DNA of 64,000 nt from an uncultured Bacilli bacterium (GCA_944332505.1 CALVKC010000001.1:1-64000); one strand, 5' to 3'. Numbered from the stretch's first letter, positions 7,841-17,375 are shown. Notes: a model not told the origin generated them from the letters alone. Program-made: numbers and translations.

Positions 7841-9691
7841 ATGTATCCATCAACTAGATTCATCATTGAAGATAGATCTGCTATCAATGAATTTCCTATA
7901 GATGAACAAGTTAATGCTCCTGTATTTGCACAATTTTTCTCTTCTGATAAGGGCCCAGAAGAAATGGGCGTTTATTATGGAGATGAATTTAAAGTATTCG
8001 GAGAACCTAACTTTGCTCGTCATGGACAGCCATTATTGCAAGCTCAAACATTAATCAACAATGGTGCACAAGTATTAGCAAAACGTGTAGTAGCTGATGA
8101 TGCTACATTAGCCAATTTAGTTATTTTAGCTAAAGTAAAACAAACAGAAGTTCAGAAAAGGGATAGTATGGGTAATCCTTTATATGCAACACCTGAAGGT
8201 GGAGAAAGTACAACTGCTGAAGGTAATACACCTATTATGCTTAACAAATGTCATATCGAATATGAACTTCAAACAGTTTCTGAAAATCATAATGACATTG
8301 AAGATTTAAAAGCTTCTGCTTTAGCATTAGCTGATTATGATGAAAAAGAAGATACTGAAGATCACGTATATCCAGTTGCATTAATTGCAGATAATGGACG
8401 TGGTGTATCTTCAAAGAAAATTAAAATTACTTCTAATATAACAGGAAGTAGAAACCGTAACTATTTATCATATGTATTTAGTGTAATTGAAAATTCTGCT
8501 GTTGTAGAATCTACAGTATTTACATTAAATCCTGAATTAAATAGTAGCACTACTAATTTAGCATTAGATTCTGTATCTAAAACTTATTTAAAAGAAGTTA
8601 AAGCTTTTACATTTGATGATGTAATGGTAGAATTCCTAGAATTTGTTAAGAAATTGTCAGGAATTGAAGATATTGATAATACTGACGTATTATTCGGTAA
8701 AGACAAGAAAGGTCAAGGTATTGATGTTTTCGAAATGGCAGGAGAAGTAAATTTAGCTATTCCTGTTGGTATGCCTTTACAGAGTGGATCTAATGGTGAT
8801 TTTGGAAACTTCCCATTAAAATCAGAAAGTTATACTACTAAAATGACCGAAGCTTTTAATGGTACATTTACAAAAGATATTTACGATGTAGATAATATCC
8901 TTTTAGATGTTATTTTGGATGCTAACTATCCAGATGAAGTTAAAAAAGCAATTGAAACATTAGTAGATTTCCGTGAGGATTGTGTATTCTTAAGAGACCT
9001 TGGAACAGGTTTATTTACAGCTGAAGATATTATTGCAAAAGCTTCAGATGCTGCAAAATCTAGATATATTGCAGTGTATGGAAACTCTTATGATGTAATT
9101 AACCCTTACTCTAAGAAACAGATTACTGTTACTCCTGGATATAGTTTAGCAAGAATATTACCTAAACACTTATCAGAAAAACGTCATGCTCCATTAGCTG
9201 GACAGCTTCATGGATTTGTATTTGATGATATTGTAGAAGGTACTGTAAACTTCTTACCTAAGATTATTCCAGGAAAAGATCAAAAAGAAGAATTGTTTGA
9301 AAAGAGAATTAACTTTATTTCATACTTTAATAATATTGCTACAATGGAATCTGAATATACTACTCAAGAAGATTATACAGGTTTTAGTTTCTTAAATAAC
9401 ACATTGGCAGTTCAAGAAATTATTAAAGCTATTCGTATTCATTGTCCTAAAGCTCGTTATAGTTTCATGGAAGAAGACGATTTAACTAAATATGAAGAAG
9501 ATGTAAAAGTTATTCTTGATAAATATAGTTCTAATTTCTCTAAATTAGAAATGGAATATATGGCAGATCCTACATATGAACAAAATATGATTTTCTATGC
9601 CGTATTAACTGTACAATTTAAGAAATTCGTTCAAGCTGAAGTATTCCGTATTATCGCTATTAATGATGATGATACTACTTCAGTACTATAA
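7841..9691 (+). CDS. Contractile tail sheath protein
   Basis: The 616-residue length fits large-phage sheath proteins. The N-terminus carries the typical sheath pattern (STRFIIEDRSAINEFP..., then NGAQVLAKRVV, the usual 'NGG..aYvvRv' strand). The C-terminal domain has the long helix-strand arrangement with FSFLNNTLAVQEIIKAIRIHC. It is preceded by a strong AAAGGAGG and followed after 16 bases by the tube gene, the classical sheath-tube pair. It forms the contractile outer tube of the tail. Confidence 0.85.
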   Translation: MYPSTRFIIEDRSAINEFPIDEQVNAPVFAQFFSSDKGPEEMGVYYGDEFKVFGEPNFARHGQPLLQAQTLINNGAQVLAKRVVADDATLANLVILAKVKQTEVQKRDSMGNPLYATPEGGESTTAEGNTPIMLNKCHIEYELQTVSENHNDIEDLKASALALADYDEKEDTEDHVYPVALIADNGRGVSSKKIKITSNITGSRNRNYLSYVFSVIENSAVVESTVFTLNPELNSSTTNLALDSVSKTYLKEVKAFTFDDVMVEFLEFVKKLSGIEDIDNTDVLFGKDKKGQGIDVFEMAGEVNLAIPVGMPLQSGSNGDFGNFPLKSESYTTKMTEAFNGTFTKDIYDVDNILLDVILDANYPDEVKKAIETLVDFREDCVFLRDLGTGLFTAEDIIAKASDAAKSRYIAVYGNSYDVINPYSKKQITVTPGYSLARILPKHLSEKRHAPLAGQLHGFVFDDIVEGTVNFLPKIIPGKDQKEELFEKRINFISYFNNIATMESEYTTQEDYTGFSFLNNTLAVQEIIKAIRIHCPKARYSFMEEDDLTKYEEDVKVILDKYSSNFSKLEMEYMADPTYEQNMIFYAVLTVQFKKFVQAEVFRIIAINDDDTTSVL

Positions 9692-9707
9692 GAAAGGAGG
9701 ATAAACA

Positions 9708-10496
9708 ATGTTTGATTATTTAAAAACTCCAAGAGACCTTACTAATTACAGTTTGATGACAGGTGTAACCGACTTTGGTAACCTTGTTCAGTTCAATATG
9801 TATGAAGGTGGGTATGGTGCATTGATCGTTATCAAAATCCCTAAGTTCTTAGAAAAATTAGCAGATGTTGAACCTAAATATGCACCATTGATTAATAACT
9901 ACAAACACATTCTTGAAAGAGAATTTAAATCATTAGACGGTCTTGAAGATATTACTACTGAAACATTAGATATTACTGATGGTATTAATACAATTAATGT
10001 CGCTGGTAAAGTTACAATGCAAGGTGGTAGTGGATTCACTATGCGTCTTCAGGAAAAATCTGGTTCTCCAATTACTCGTGTTAACGAATTATTCCTTCGT
10101 GGAATTCGTGACCCAAGAGGTGGACAGGTTAAACATTATCATGGTTTAATCGAAAAAGGATTACTTGAACCAGGATTTGAAAATGAAACGTTCACATTCT
10201 TGTATATCAATACTGATAATACAATGAGAAATATTGAAAAAGCATATTTGATCGTTGGTGCTTGGCCTACATCAGCTAAAACATCAATTTACTCATACGA
10301 AAAAGGTGGAGTGGAATTCAAAGATGTTGATATTGAATTCAATGGATTCCCTATTACATCTAATGAAATTGATAAGAAAGCTGCTCAGTATTTGGCTTGG
10401 TTACATAACCCAAGTAATCCAACTAGAATCATTGTTGATTCTTCAGAATTCAAATATACTGGAGTAGAACAGTTAAATCCTAAAACTGATAGTTAA
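9708..10496 (+). CDS. Tail tube protein
   Basis: 262 residues, directly after the sheath gene with AAAGGAGG as ribosome binding site. It contains beta-strand stretches typical of T4 gp19-type tubes: SGFTMRLQEKSG, PITRVNELFLRGIRDPRGG, and FLYINTDNTMRNIEKAYLIVGAWPT. It would polymerise into the inner tube within the sheath. A bidirectional terminator separates it from the converging portal gene. Confidence 0.8.
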   Translation: MFDYLKTPRDLTNYSLMTGVTDFGNLVQFNMYEGGYGALIVIKIPKFLEKLADVEPKYAPLINNYKHILEREFKSLDGLEDITTETLDITDGINTINVAGKVTMQGGSGFTMRLQEKSGSPITRVNELFLRGIRDPRGGQVKHYHGLIEKGLLEPGFENETFTFLYINTDNTMRNIEKAYLIVGAWPTSAKTSIYSYEKGGVEFKDVDIEFNGFPITSNEIDKKAAQYLAWLHNPSNPTRIIVDSSEFKYTGVEQLNPKTDS

Positions 10497-10501
10497 AATA
10501 T

Positions 10502-10535
10502 AGAGAGTACCATTCATTATGGTACTCTCTTTTTT
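10502..10535. terminator. Bidirectional terminator between tube and portal
   Basis: A 12-bp perfect stem AGAGAGTACCAT/ATGGTACTCTCT, with TTTTT on the plus side. It lies between converging genes. Confidence 0.8.
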
Positions 10536-12873
10536 AATACTCTCCTGAATCATCATTACTATTAAGTTTTTGTTCTTCTTGCTTTACTTTTGATTCTAAT
10601 CTTGATTCTGTTAAATATTCTTCCATCTTATCAATATTAATATACGTTGATAAGTATTCCATTTTTATTTTCTTAGTAAAAATATTTTTTACATTTTCAT
10701 CTTCATTAGGATCTAAGAAAGCTTCTGATATATTATTACATAAGTCAGTAACATTTTGTAATATTTGACTTGTATTTGAAACATCTAAGAATAATGGCAT
10801 TGGAAGCACTAATCTTAAAACATCTGTTTTCTTATATTCTAAATTATATACTCTAGTTAAAATACCAGAATACATTCTAGTTTCTTCGCATATACTTTGT
10901 CTTTTTATAACTTTACGTAAAAATCTAGTATTACTCATAGTATAATGAGTAGCAAAATCCATAGACATTCTAGCATTAATAACTTCTAATGGTACATCTG
11001 TAGAATTTATAGCAGATTCTTCTAATCTATCCATAATTTCTGTAGGTGGTTGAATATCTTGTCCTTGCATTACTTCAAATTGAACTGGAGAATCTCCACT
11101 TTGACTTACTGGTATTACGTAATCATTAAATCTACCAATAATATTAAGAATATTATTAATATTTTCAATCTGTCTAATACCAAAATTAGATCTCTTAATC
11201 TGATCTATTGTAGTCAATAATGTTTGTGAAATATTTGTATCTACAGTTTGTTTTACATAATATACACGTTTATCTTGACCTCTTGTCATATTACCGATAA
11301 TGTATGTTAAATTCATACAAACCCACAACTTAGCAGGTATTAAAGCTTTAGCTAAATCAGAAATACCTCTATGTGTAATAGGATCTTTCTTAAAATAACA
11401 ATGAGTCATATCTTCTGGAGAAATGTATACTACTTTCATTCTTGTTTCAGCATGATCAAGATTATATAAATCATTATATTTTAAAATAGAATAGATTTCT
11501 TTAGTAAGATCTTGATTGTTTTTAATAAAAATAGAATCTAATTTTTCAGACATCGCACTGGCTATAGATCTTAATAAATTATCTTGGATCTTCGCATTTT
11601 TATCAGAATTTACAATTTCTGCTGTTTTAGATCCAAACATATTATTCACATTAGTCATGCTTTCATAATCATCATTTTCTTGAAATTCAAAATAGTAATA
11701 TCCCATACATATATCATCAATATAAATAGGAATAACATGATGGCGAGGAACTGATTTTAAAATGCATCCTTTTAACTGTAGATTTGAATCTACGGTATTT
11801 TGTTTATTAACATCATATAATCCATCCTCGGCTGTATCATCTATCATTATTTTATCATCTAGAGTTTTATCAAATGGTCTTAATTTTCCAGCTTGTTTTA
11901 CTCCTATATATTTATCTCCAGCTTTTCCATTTATGCCATCATTAAGAGTGTTTTGTAAGTCTATACTTGATTCATATATTAATGATCGTTTTTCTAGCTT
12001 TTTAATATTTGTATTAACGTATCTAGAATCAGATATTAATGATTCCAAATATGGATCTTGAGAAATTTCTACTTTTAAATTCATTTTTAATGGATTATCT
12101 TTGTCATAATCTTGAATTTTTATATTATTATTACTAGCTGATTCATTAAGAATATCATAAGATATATTTAAATTTCCAGATTCTTGAATATTAGCATTAA
12201 TAGTTCCTATTAAATTACTATTGAATCTATTTTGATATTTAGCTTTATTTTGTAATAATCTATTTATAGCAGTATCATATGGAATATGATATACAAAATC
12301 TTCTCCGTATTTTGATACTCTATCATACGATTCTTCGATAAATTCTTCTAAACTATATTTATTTTTTAATACTTTAATATCTTTATTAAATATACTTTTT
12401 TCATTATCGTTAATTGATAGATCACTATCTTTGATAATTTTTAAAAATTCTTTACTAAAATGATCAGGTGATAAAACGTGATCTTTTTTAGTATCTAATG
12501 CTTCTTGTAATTTAGGCATATATTTACATACTAAATCTATTTCTTTATCATATTCATATATAGGTCTATTTTCCATATATGTCATTGATAAAGAATTCAT
12601 TAAAGATTCATTTTGAAATATATTTTTAAAATCACTAGGAAGAGTTGGGTCTTTCATAGTTTTAATTAATCTTGAATACATTGTAGATATACTATTTAAA
12701 CCTGTTGTTTCCATTGTTCTATTATTTATAGATTCAACAGATTTAAATATATCTGATCTTAGTTTACTCATCTGTTTTCTTTCATCAGAAGATGTCATAT
12801 AAGTAGAACTTCTTAAATCTTGTATATTCCCACTAACAGTGTCTATTAGATTTTTTAATGGATTATTTGCCAT
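10534..12873 (-). CDS. Portal protein
   Basis: 779 residues. I chose ATG 12873 (MANNPLKNLIDTV) because GAAAGGAGAG lies just upstream. The middle holds the portal stem and wing signature, including LEESAINSTDVPLEVINA followed by DFATHYTMSNTRFLRKVIKRQ, and a long helical N-terminal extension. A T4 gp20-like dodecameric portal at the head vertex is the likely role. It is the next gene in T4-like order after the tube but lies on the opposite strand. A class B promoter box lies at 12896-12907. Confidence 0.8.
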   Translation of the reverse strand: MANNPLKNLIDTVSGNIQDLRSSTYMTSSDERKQMSKLRSDIFKSVESINNRTMETTGLNSISTMYSRLIKTMKDPTLPSDFKNIFQNESLMNSLSMTYMENRPIYEYDKEIDLVCKYMPKLQEALDTKKDHVLSPDHFSKEFLKIIKDSDLSINDNEKSIFNKDIKVLKNKYSLEEFIEESYDRVSKYGEDFVYHIPYDTAINRLLQNKAKYQNRFNSNLIGTINANIQESGNLNISYDILNESASNNNIKIQDYDKDNPLKMNLKVEISQDPYLESLISDSRYVNTNIKKLEKRSLIYESSIDLQNTLNDGINGKAGDKYIGVKQAGKLRPFDKTLDDKIMIDDTAEDGLYDVNKQNTVDSNLQLKGCILKSVPRHHVIPIYIDDICMGYYYFEFQENDDYESMTNVNNMFGSKTAEIVNSDKNAKIQDNLLRSIASAMSEKLDSIFIKNNQDLTKEIYSILKYNDLYNLDHAETRMKVVYISPEDMTHCYFKKDPITHRGISDLAKALIPAKLWVCMNLTYIIGNMTRGQDKRVYYVKQTVDTNISQTLLTTIDQIKRSNFGIRQIENINNILNIIGRFNDYVIPVSQSGDSPVQFEVMQGQDIQPPTEIMDRLEESAINSTDVPLEVINARMSMDFATHYTMSNTRFLRKVIKRQSICEETRMYSGILTRVYNLEYKKTDVLRLVLPMPLFLDVSNTSQILQNVTDLCNNISEAFLDPNEDENVKNIFTKKIKMEYLSTYINIDKMEEYLTESRLESKVKQEEQKLNSNDDSGEY

Positions 12874-12895
12874 GCTATTCTCTCCTTTCACTGAT

Positions 12896-12907
12896 TACGT
12901 AAATGTT
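12896..12907 (-). promoter_or_regulatory. Late promoter (class B) for portal
   Basis: On the minus strand AACA TTTACG TA, 22 bases before the portal ATG. It sits within AACATTTACGTAATCA, a longer string partly shared with the box upstream of 50308. Confidence 0.55.
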
Positions 12908-12926
12908 TACCTCTTAAAAATATTCT

Positions 12927-12950
12927 AACAATTCAATTAACAATTAATTA
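12927..12950 (+). promoter_or_regulatory. Tandem late promoter boxes (class B) for Dps-like gene
   Basis: Two adjacent matches to AACA(N6)TW: AACA ATTCAA TT at 12927-12938 and AACA ATTAAT TA at 12939-12950. They lie 23-35 bases before the ATG. Confidence 0.5.
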
Positions 12951-12972
12951 AAAATAAAAGGAGGAATTTGTC

Positions 12973-13422
12973 ATGGATTTAAAAACATTTCTTTCTGTAT
13001 TATTAGTATATAGATCAAATTTTCACGTACTTCATTGGATGGCAGCAGGTGAAGGATTTTTTACTATACATGCTAAAGCAGAAGAATACTGTGATATGAT
13101 CTTAAAAGATATTGATGTAATCGCTGAAATGCATTTACGTTTAGAAGATAATATCGTAAATTATGCAGAAGCTTTACATCTAATTGAAGAAAATGAAGAT
13201 CATGAATTCTTATTGATTGATAGTTCTAAACTATACGACATCAATGAATTTAAAAAGTATGCAACAAAAATGTTTGACGATCTTTTAACATGTATTGAAG
13301 AATTATTAGAATCTGATACTGTTAAAGATCCTAAAAATGTAGGTATCAAAGCAACACTTGAAGGTATGCATGATAGATATGATCTTCAGTGCAGATATTT
13401 ACTTAAAAGATTTAAAGATTAA
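12973..13422 (+). CDS. Dps-like ferritin-fold protein (miniferritin)
   Basis: 149 residues, the usual Dps length, and helical. It carries the Dps signature FHVLHWMAAGEGFFTIH. The putative ferroxidase ligands H21, H33, E37, D48 and E52 have spacings 12-4-11-4, the same as in Listeria-type Dps (His31, His43, Asp47, Asp58, Glu62), with Glu replacing the third Asp. Known Dps proteins form 12-mers that oxidise iron and often bind DNA. It is a lone plus-strand gene between minus-strand genes, with its own late boxes and terminator. A DNA-packaging or oxidative-stress role is inference. Confidence 0.8.
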   Translation: MDLKTFLSVLLVYRSNFHVLHWMAAGEGFFTIHAKAEEYCDMILKDIDVIAEMHLRLEDNIVNYAEALHLIEENEDHEFLLIDSSKLYDINEFKKYATKMFDDLLTCIEELLESDTVKDPKNVGIKATLEGMHDRYDLQCRYLLKRFKD

Positions 13423-13433
13423 CAAAAAATAAA

Positions 13434-13459
13434 GTGGTAGAGCAATTAAGCTCTACCAC
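13434..13459. terminator. Bidirectional terminator after Dps-like gene
   Basis: A 10-bp stem GTGGTAGAGC/GCTCTACCAC between converging genes, with ATTTTATTT on the plus side and TTTATTTTTTG on the minus side. Confidence 0.8.
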
Positions 13460-14103
13460 ATTTTATTTAATTTAATAAATCTAAAATATACGTTTATAGG
13501 ATTTAATTTTTTCTTATATACAATAAAATTGCCTATAAATGTATCTCCATGTTCATAAACATTAAGTTCTACTTTATCAGATTTATTTAACGGTATAGCA
13601 TTACTATATAAATACATACCATGTTCTTTATTTCCATTTGGATAATATATCTTAGCACCATCTGATGCTTTTAATGTTTTATATTCCTGAAAATTTGGAT
13701 CTTCTGTAATATCACCATATTGAATTACATTATATGATGCGCTTAATAATGTATGTAAATTATCAAATCTATGCACAAAATTTGCAGTATTTTTAATATC
13801 AAGCATTATATTACAATCATCAATAAAACTTTTATTATTATCACAATAGATTTTACATTTATCAAAATCAAATATTAATTCTGTATCTGTTATATTAGAA
13901 AAGAATTTTGACGATAATTCTTTTGTTATAATTACAACAGGGCTTAATGGTACAGGATTATTCATTTTATATATTTTTAAATTAGTATTTGTATTATCGG
14001 TACCTATTAGAAAATCTCCGTAAACACATACTAAATCTGCTTTTAGTGCTTTAATACCTGCAACCATTTCATTAAAATATGATATATTTAATATATTAAT
14101 CAT
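13453..14103 (-). CDS. Unknown protein downstream of polymerase (216 aa)
   Basis: I placed the start at ATG 14103 (MINILNIS), which has GGAG 7 bases upstream. It overlaps the stop of 14096-14518 by 8 bases. The product is a mixed alpha/beta 216-residue protein with no recognised motif. It does not contain the missing polymerase motifs B or C. It is co-transcribed with the polymerase fragment. Confidence 0.7.
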   Translation of the reverse strand: MINILNISYFNEMVAGIKALKADLVCVYGDFLIGTDNTNTNLKIYKMNNPVPLSPVVIITKELSSKFFSNITDTELIFDFDKCKIYCDNNKSFIDDCNIMLDIKNTANFVHRFDNLHTLLSASYNVIQYGDITEDPNFQEYKTLKASDGAKIYYPNGNKEHGMYLYSNAIPLNKSDKVELNVYEHGDTFIGNFIVYKKKLNPINVYFRFIKLNKMW

Positions 14104-14518
14104 TATTTTCTCCTTCAATAATATTTTTTAATAATTTATGATTATCTAAATTTATTACATCTTGTATTGTTTTTCCTAGCTCTTTATAATCGGATAATTT
14201 ATCATTAAAAAATACTGATTTTGATAATATATGCATTATTATAGGACCATAGAACATATCATTCTTTAATTTGTCAACTAAATATATTGTAAAGAATAAT
14301 AATTGATTTTTTATTTCATATGCATCTGATGATAATTTATCACCAAATGCATATGCATCAAATAATACTTTTAAATCATTATATATAGTATTTTCATCTG
14401 ATTCTAATAATACTTTGGTATAATTTTTATAAAAATTATTTTCTTCTTTTAATTTTTCATTTTCTCTTTTTAAAGATTCTATAACCATATTTGTCGTATC
14501 TATAGTATTTGATATCAT
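14096..14518 (-). CDS. Unknown helical protein downstream of polymerase (140 aa)
   Basis: Starts two bases after the polymerase stop; its ribosome binding site lies inside the polymerase end (AAAGGAGATAAA). The N-terminal region is a probable coiled coil (ESLKRENEKLKEENNFYKNY). It could be a small partner protein of the polymerase, but this is only from position. Function unknown. Confidence 0.7.
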   Translation of the reverse strand: MISNTIDTTNMVIESLKRENEKLKEENNFYKNYTKVLLESDENTIYNDLKVLFDAYAFGDKLSSDAYEIKNQLLFFTIYLVDKLKNDMFYGPIIMHILSKSVFFNDKLSDYKELGKTIQDVINLDNHKLLKNIIEGENND

Positions 14519-14520
14519 TA

Positions 14521-16431
14521 TTATTTATCTCCTTTTATATCTGGTATTTTTTCAATTCGATATACAACATGTTTACTAGGTTTATTTACATCTATACAAT
14601 CTTCTAAATAAACTGTTTGTCTATCTGGATGTATTCTAGTTACAGCATTTACTAAACCATTTCGCTGTTGTCGTACTAAATAAATTTTCGTATCTAGATA
14701 TTCTTGAATATCATCTAATAATTCAGAATATGATGCTAAATGTAACCATCTTGAACTAAATTCTAACCAGTCTTTAGATGTAAAATCTTCAGAAAATTCT
14801 CTAGATCTATTAAATTTAAAGTTATCACTAGGGATATGACCTTCTTTTTTATGAACTTTATACGGTAATTTAATTTTTCCTATCTGAGTATTTGGAGCCA
14901 TATTGAATTCTCTTTCTATACTTGGGTATAAGCTCTTATAATCGAAATCATCAAGATTATCAAAAATCATTACAGGTATTCCATTAATACATTTTTTAGA
15001 ATAATCGCTTATTTTTAATGGATCACCTACAAATGCTCCGTCAAATTTTTCAGATGGTTTTTGATTCATTTTATTATAATTATTTCCTATAATATATCCA
15101 TAATTATAAAACATTTGACTTGTTCTATTAGTCAAATATGTAGTTTGTCTATGTATTTTACTATATCTAGTATTATTAGCTAACGCTGATGCTAGAACAT
15201 AGTTCATATCTTTTTCTTTATGCTCTATACAATACTGGACAATGGTATCCATAATATTATAAAATACGAATGTTTTATAATCTTTATAAGGCAATTCTGC
15301 AATGTTTCTAGTTATTTTAGAATAATCCAATTTCTTTACATTAACTAGCATTTCACCGATTGTATCCAATTTATAACTAGGGAATGCTTTTTGACCTTTA
15401 CGTTTAGATGCAAATTGAATTAATTGATCTAAAAATACTGTATACGATGAAATAGTTGCTTTATCTCCTCGTTCTGCATATTCATTAGATTTTTCAGCAT
15501 CTATAAAATATCTTACTACTTTTTCTTTAAAATCTGGATGACACATTATATCTCTAGGATCGTATCCTAATCTAACACATCTTTCAATTATATATGGAAT
15601 ATCGAATGCCATGTTCCATGCTAATAAAAAGTCTGGTTGTAATTCATTGATCAAAATAAATAAATCTTGAATTAATCTGATCTCATCAATTTCATCATAG
15701 AATAAAAATTTATTTTGGAATTGGTCTAATCCATAAGACTTAGCTTTTTCTTTCCCACCAACTTTCATAGTTATGAATTCTTTTAATTCATTATATAATT
15801 TCATATGATGAGTTTCTTTTTCAAATTCTGCTATTAATGGATTTTTATCATTTCTTAATAATAAAGTATAAATAGTTTTATTTTCAGAGTTAATTAATGT
15901 AATGGCATTAATAGGAACTTCTCCTGGTTCTGGGAAATCTCCTTTAATATTAATACCATCAACCTCGATATCGAAAAAGTCTACTGTTGGAGTTATAGTT
16001 GTATTTTTAAACTTCTCTCTAAACATAAATCGATATTTGTCTTCGATAGCAGCATCGCTCCAAAATACTCTTGGATGCATATGCAATATATCATTAGCTC
16101 TAGAATTTTTATTTTTAATATTATCAAAATAGAAATCCAAATTATCTGTTAATTCAGCTATTGTCTTTTTAAGATCTCTATAAGGTGTTTCTATTTTATC
16201 TACCTTTTCTTTTTCAATATGTAATAAATTTGTTTCTATAGGCATCTTAGCAAAGTAAAAAGGATATATTGGATCAACAATATGATCCAATACTTTCCTT
16301 CCTGTATTGTTATCTTTTGCAATGATATCTATAGAGCCTTTATCCCATTTCCCATCTTCTAATTTTTTAGGAAAATGATAAATAGTATTCATGATTGTTA
16401 AATCTGAACCTTCTCTATAATTATCAAACAT
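14521..16431 (-). CDS. Family-B DNA polymerase, N-terminal part (exonuclease + motif A only)
   Basis: 636 residues. The 3'-5' exonuclease motifs are visible: Exo I FFDIEVDG (about residue 150), Exo II NMAFDIPYIIERC, and Exo III YNIMDTIV. Polymerase motif A, DFDYKSLYPSIE, follows at about residue 490. The frame then stops about 140 residues later with no motif B (KxxxNSxYG) and no motif C (DTD), so palm completion, fingers and thumb are absent. The remainder must be a second gene outside this window, or the enzyme is non-functional. The coding sequence is otherwise intact and has a class A promoter box. Confidence 0.9.
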   Translation of the reverse strand: MFDNYREGSDLTIMNTIYHFPKKLEDGKWDKGSIDIIAKDNNTGRKVLDHIVDPIYPFYFAKMPIETNLLHIEKEKVDKIETPYRDLKKTIAELTDNLDFYFDNIKNKNSRANDILHMHPRVFWSDAAIEDKYRFMFREKFKNTTITPTVDFFDIEVDGINIKGDFPEPGEVPINAITLINSENKTIYTLLLRNDKNPLIAEFEKETHHMKLYNELKEFITMKVGGKEKAKSYGLDQFQNKFLFYDEIDEIRLIQDLFILINELQPDFLLAWNMAFDIPYIIERCVRLGYDPRDIMCHPDFKEKVVRYFIDAEKSNEYAERGDKATISSYTVFLDQLIQFASKRKGQKAFPSYKLDTIGEMLVNVKKLDYSKITRNIAELPYKDYKTFVFYNIMDTIVQYCIEHKEKDMNYVLASALANNTRYSKIHRQTTYLTNRTSQMFYNYGYIIGNNYNKMNQKPSEKFDGAFVGDPLKISDYSKKCINGIPVMIFDNLDDFDYKSLYPSIEREFNMAPNTQIGKIKLPYKVHKKEGHIPSDNFKFNRSREFSEDFTSKDWLEFSSRWLHLASYSELLDDIQEYLDTKIYLVRQQRNGLVNAVTRIHPDRQTVYLEDCIDVNKPSKHVVYRIEKIPDIKGDK

Positions 16432-16457
16432 ACTTTAATCTCCTTTCATTACCTATA

Positions 16458-16470
16458 TATAATATATATT
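16458..16470 (-). promoter_or_regulatory. AT-rich promoter box (class A) for polymerase
   Basis: On the minus strand AATATATATTATA, 27 bases before the polymerase ATG and touching the dUTPase stop. Confidence 0.5.
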
Positions 16471-17234
16471 TATTTCTTTTTATTGTGTGATTTTGATTTA
16501 TTATATTTAGGTATACTTCCAGTAGTTGTTGTAGTTTCTTTAATATAACTAATACTAACTTGTTCATCTGGGGCATTTATTATTTTTGACGAATTGTCAT
16601 ATTTATAATCATTAGTAGATATAGACGATGGTATAGAAGAAGTTTCAATCTTAGTTAAATCAGTGCTTCCAAATCCACCAGTTCTTTCATTACTAGCTTC
16701 GTCATCATCTGTAGTTAGATAATTTACAAAAATACCTTGTGCAATTTTATCACCTTTTTTAATTTTAATATCTACAGGAGATAGATTAATTAAAGGTACA
16801 AAAATATGACCTTCATTATCTTCATTATTGTAATAATCAGCATCAATAATACCTGTTTGATTTGCCAATTGTAATAAACAATTTGATCCTGTGCTTGATC
16901 TTGGATGTAATTGTAGTACTACATTTTCATCCATTTTAACTTTTAATCCTGTTGGAATCATTGTTCTTAATTTTAATTGTTTAACTAATTTTTTAACTTC
17001 ATCCATTGTAAGCATATTTTTAAATTCAGTGTCCTGAAAATAATGTATAGATACAGTATTACTTGGATCTGTATAATCATAATTACTTACATAATCTCTA
17101 ATAGATTGAAAAATACTCGGAATTGTCATATCTTCTGCAGCTTCAATATCATATCCAGCAGAAGCTTTTGTTCCTCTTTTAGGAATATTAATATTTTTAT
17201 CTTTATAATCTGAAATAACTTCGAATTTAATCAT
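16470..17234 (-). CDS. dut: dUTPase with insertion and C-terminal extension
   Basis: Hydrolyses dUTP to dUMP, keeping uracil out of DNA. Motifs are visible in order: ASAGYDIEAAED (motif 1), HPRSSTG (motif 2), GIIDADYY (motif 3, catalytic Asp) and RTGGFGST (motif 5). At 254 residues it is about 100 longer than usual trimeric dUTPases. The extra length is an insertion of some 60 residues between motifs 1 and 2 and a Ser/Thr/Asn-rich tail of about 70 residues ending SKSHNKKK. It has a class B box upstream at 17279-17290. Confidence 0.92.
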   Translation of the reverse strand: MIKFEVISDYKDKNINIPKRGTKASAGYDIEAAEDMTIPSIFQSIRDYVSNYDYTDPSNTVSIHYFQDTEFKNMLTMDEVKKLVKQLKLRTMIPTGLKVKMDENVVLQLHPRSSTGSNCLLQLANQTGIIDADYYNNEDNEGHIFVPLINLSPVDIKIKKGDKIAQGIFVNYLTTDDDEASNERTGGFGSTDLTKIETSSIPSSISTNDYKYDNSSKIINAPDEQVSISYIKETTTTTGSIPKYNKSKSHNKKK

Positions 17235-17278
17235 TTTAAGTTCCTCCTAATTATACGTATATCCATATACTTGGATAT

Positions 17279-17290
17279 TATCTAAATGTT
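17279..17290 (-). promoter_or_regulatory. Possible late promoter (class B) for dUTPase
   Basis: On the minus strand AACA TTTAGA TA, 44 bases before the dUTPase ATG. Between them is the inverted repeat TATCCA/TGGATA, which could be an operator. Confidence 0.4.
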
Positions 17291-17375
17291 TTTAATACAT
17301 TTTTTCTTTAAAATAACATCTAAGTATAGATGGATTAATGTTTGTCTATATTTGTCTCTCCTATTTATTTATATA

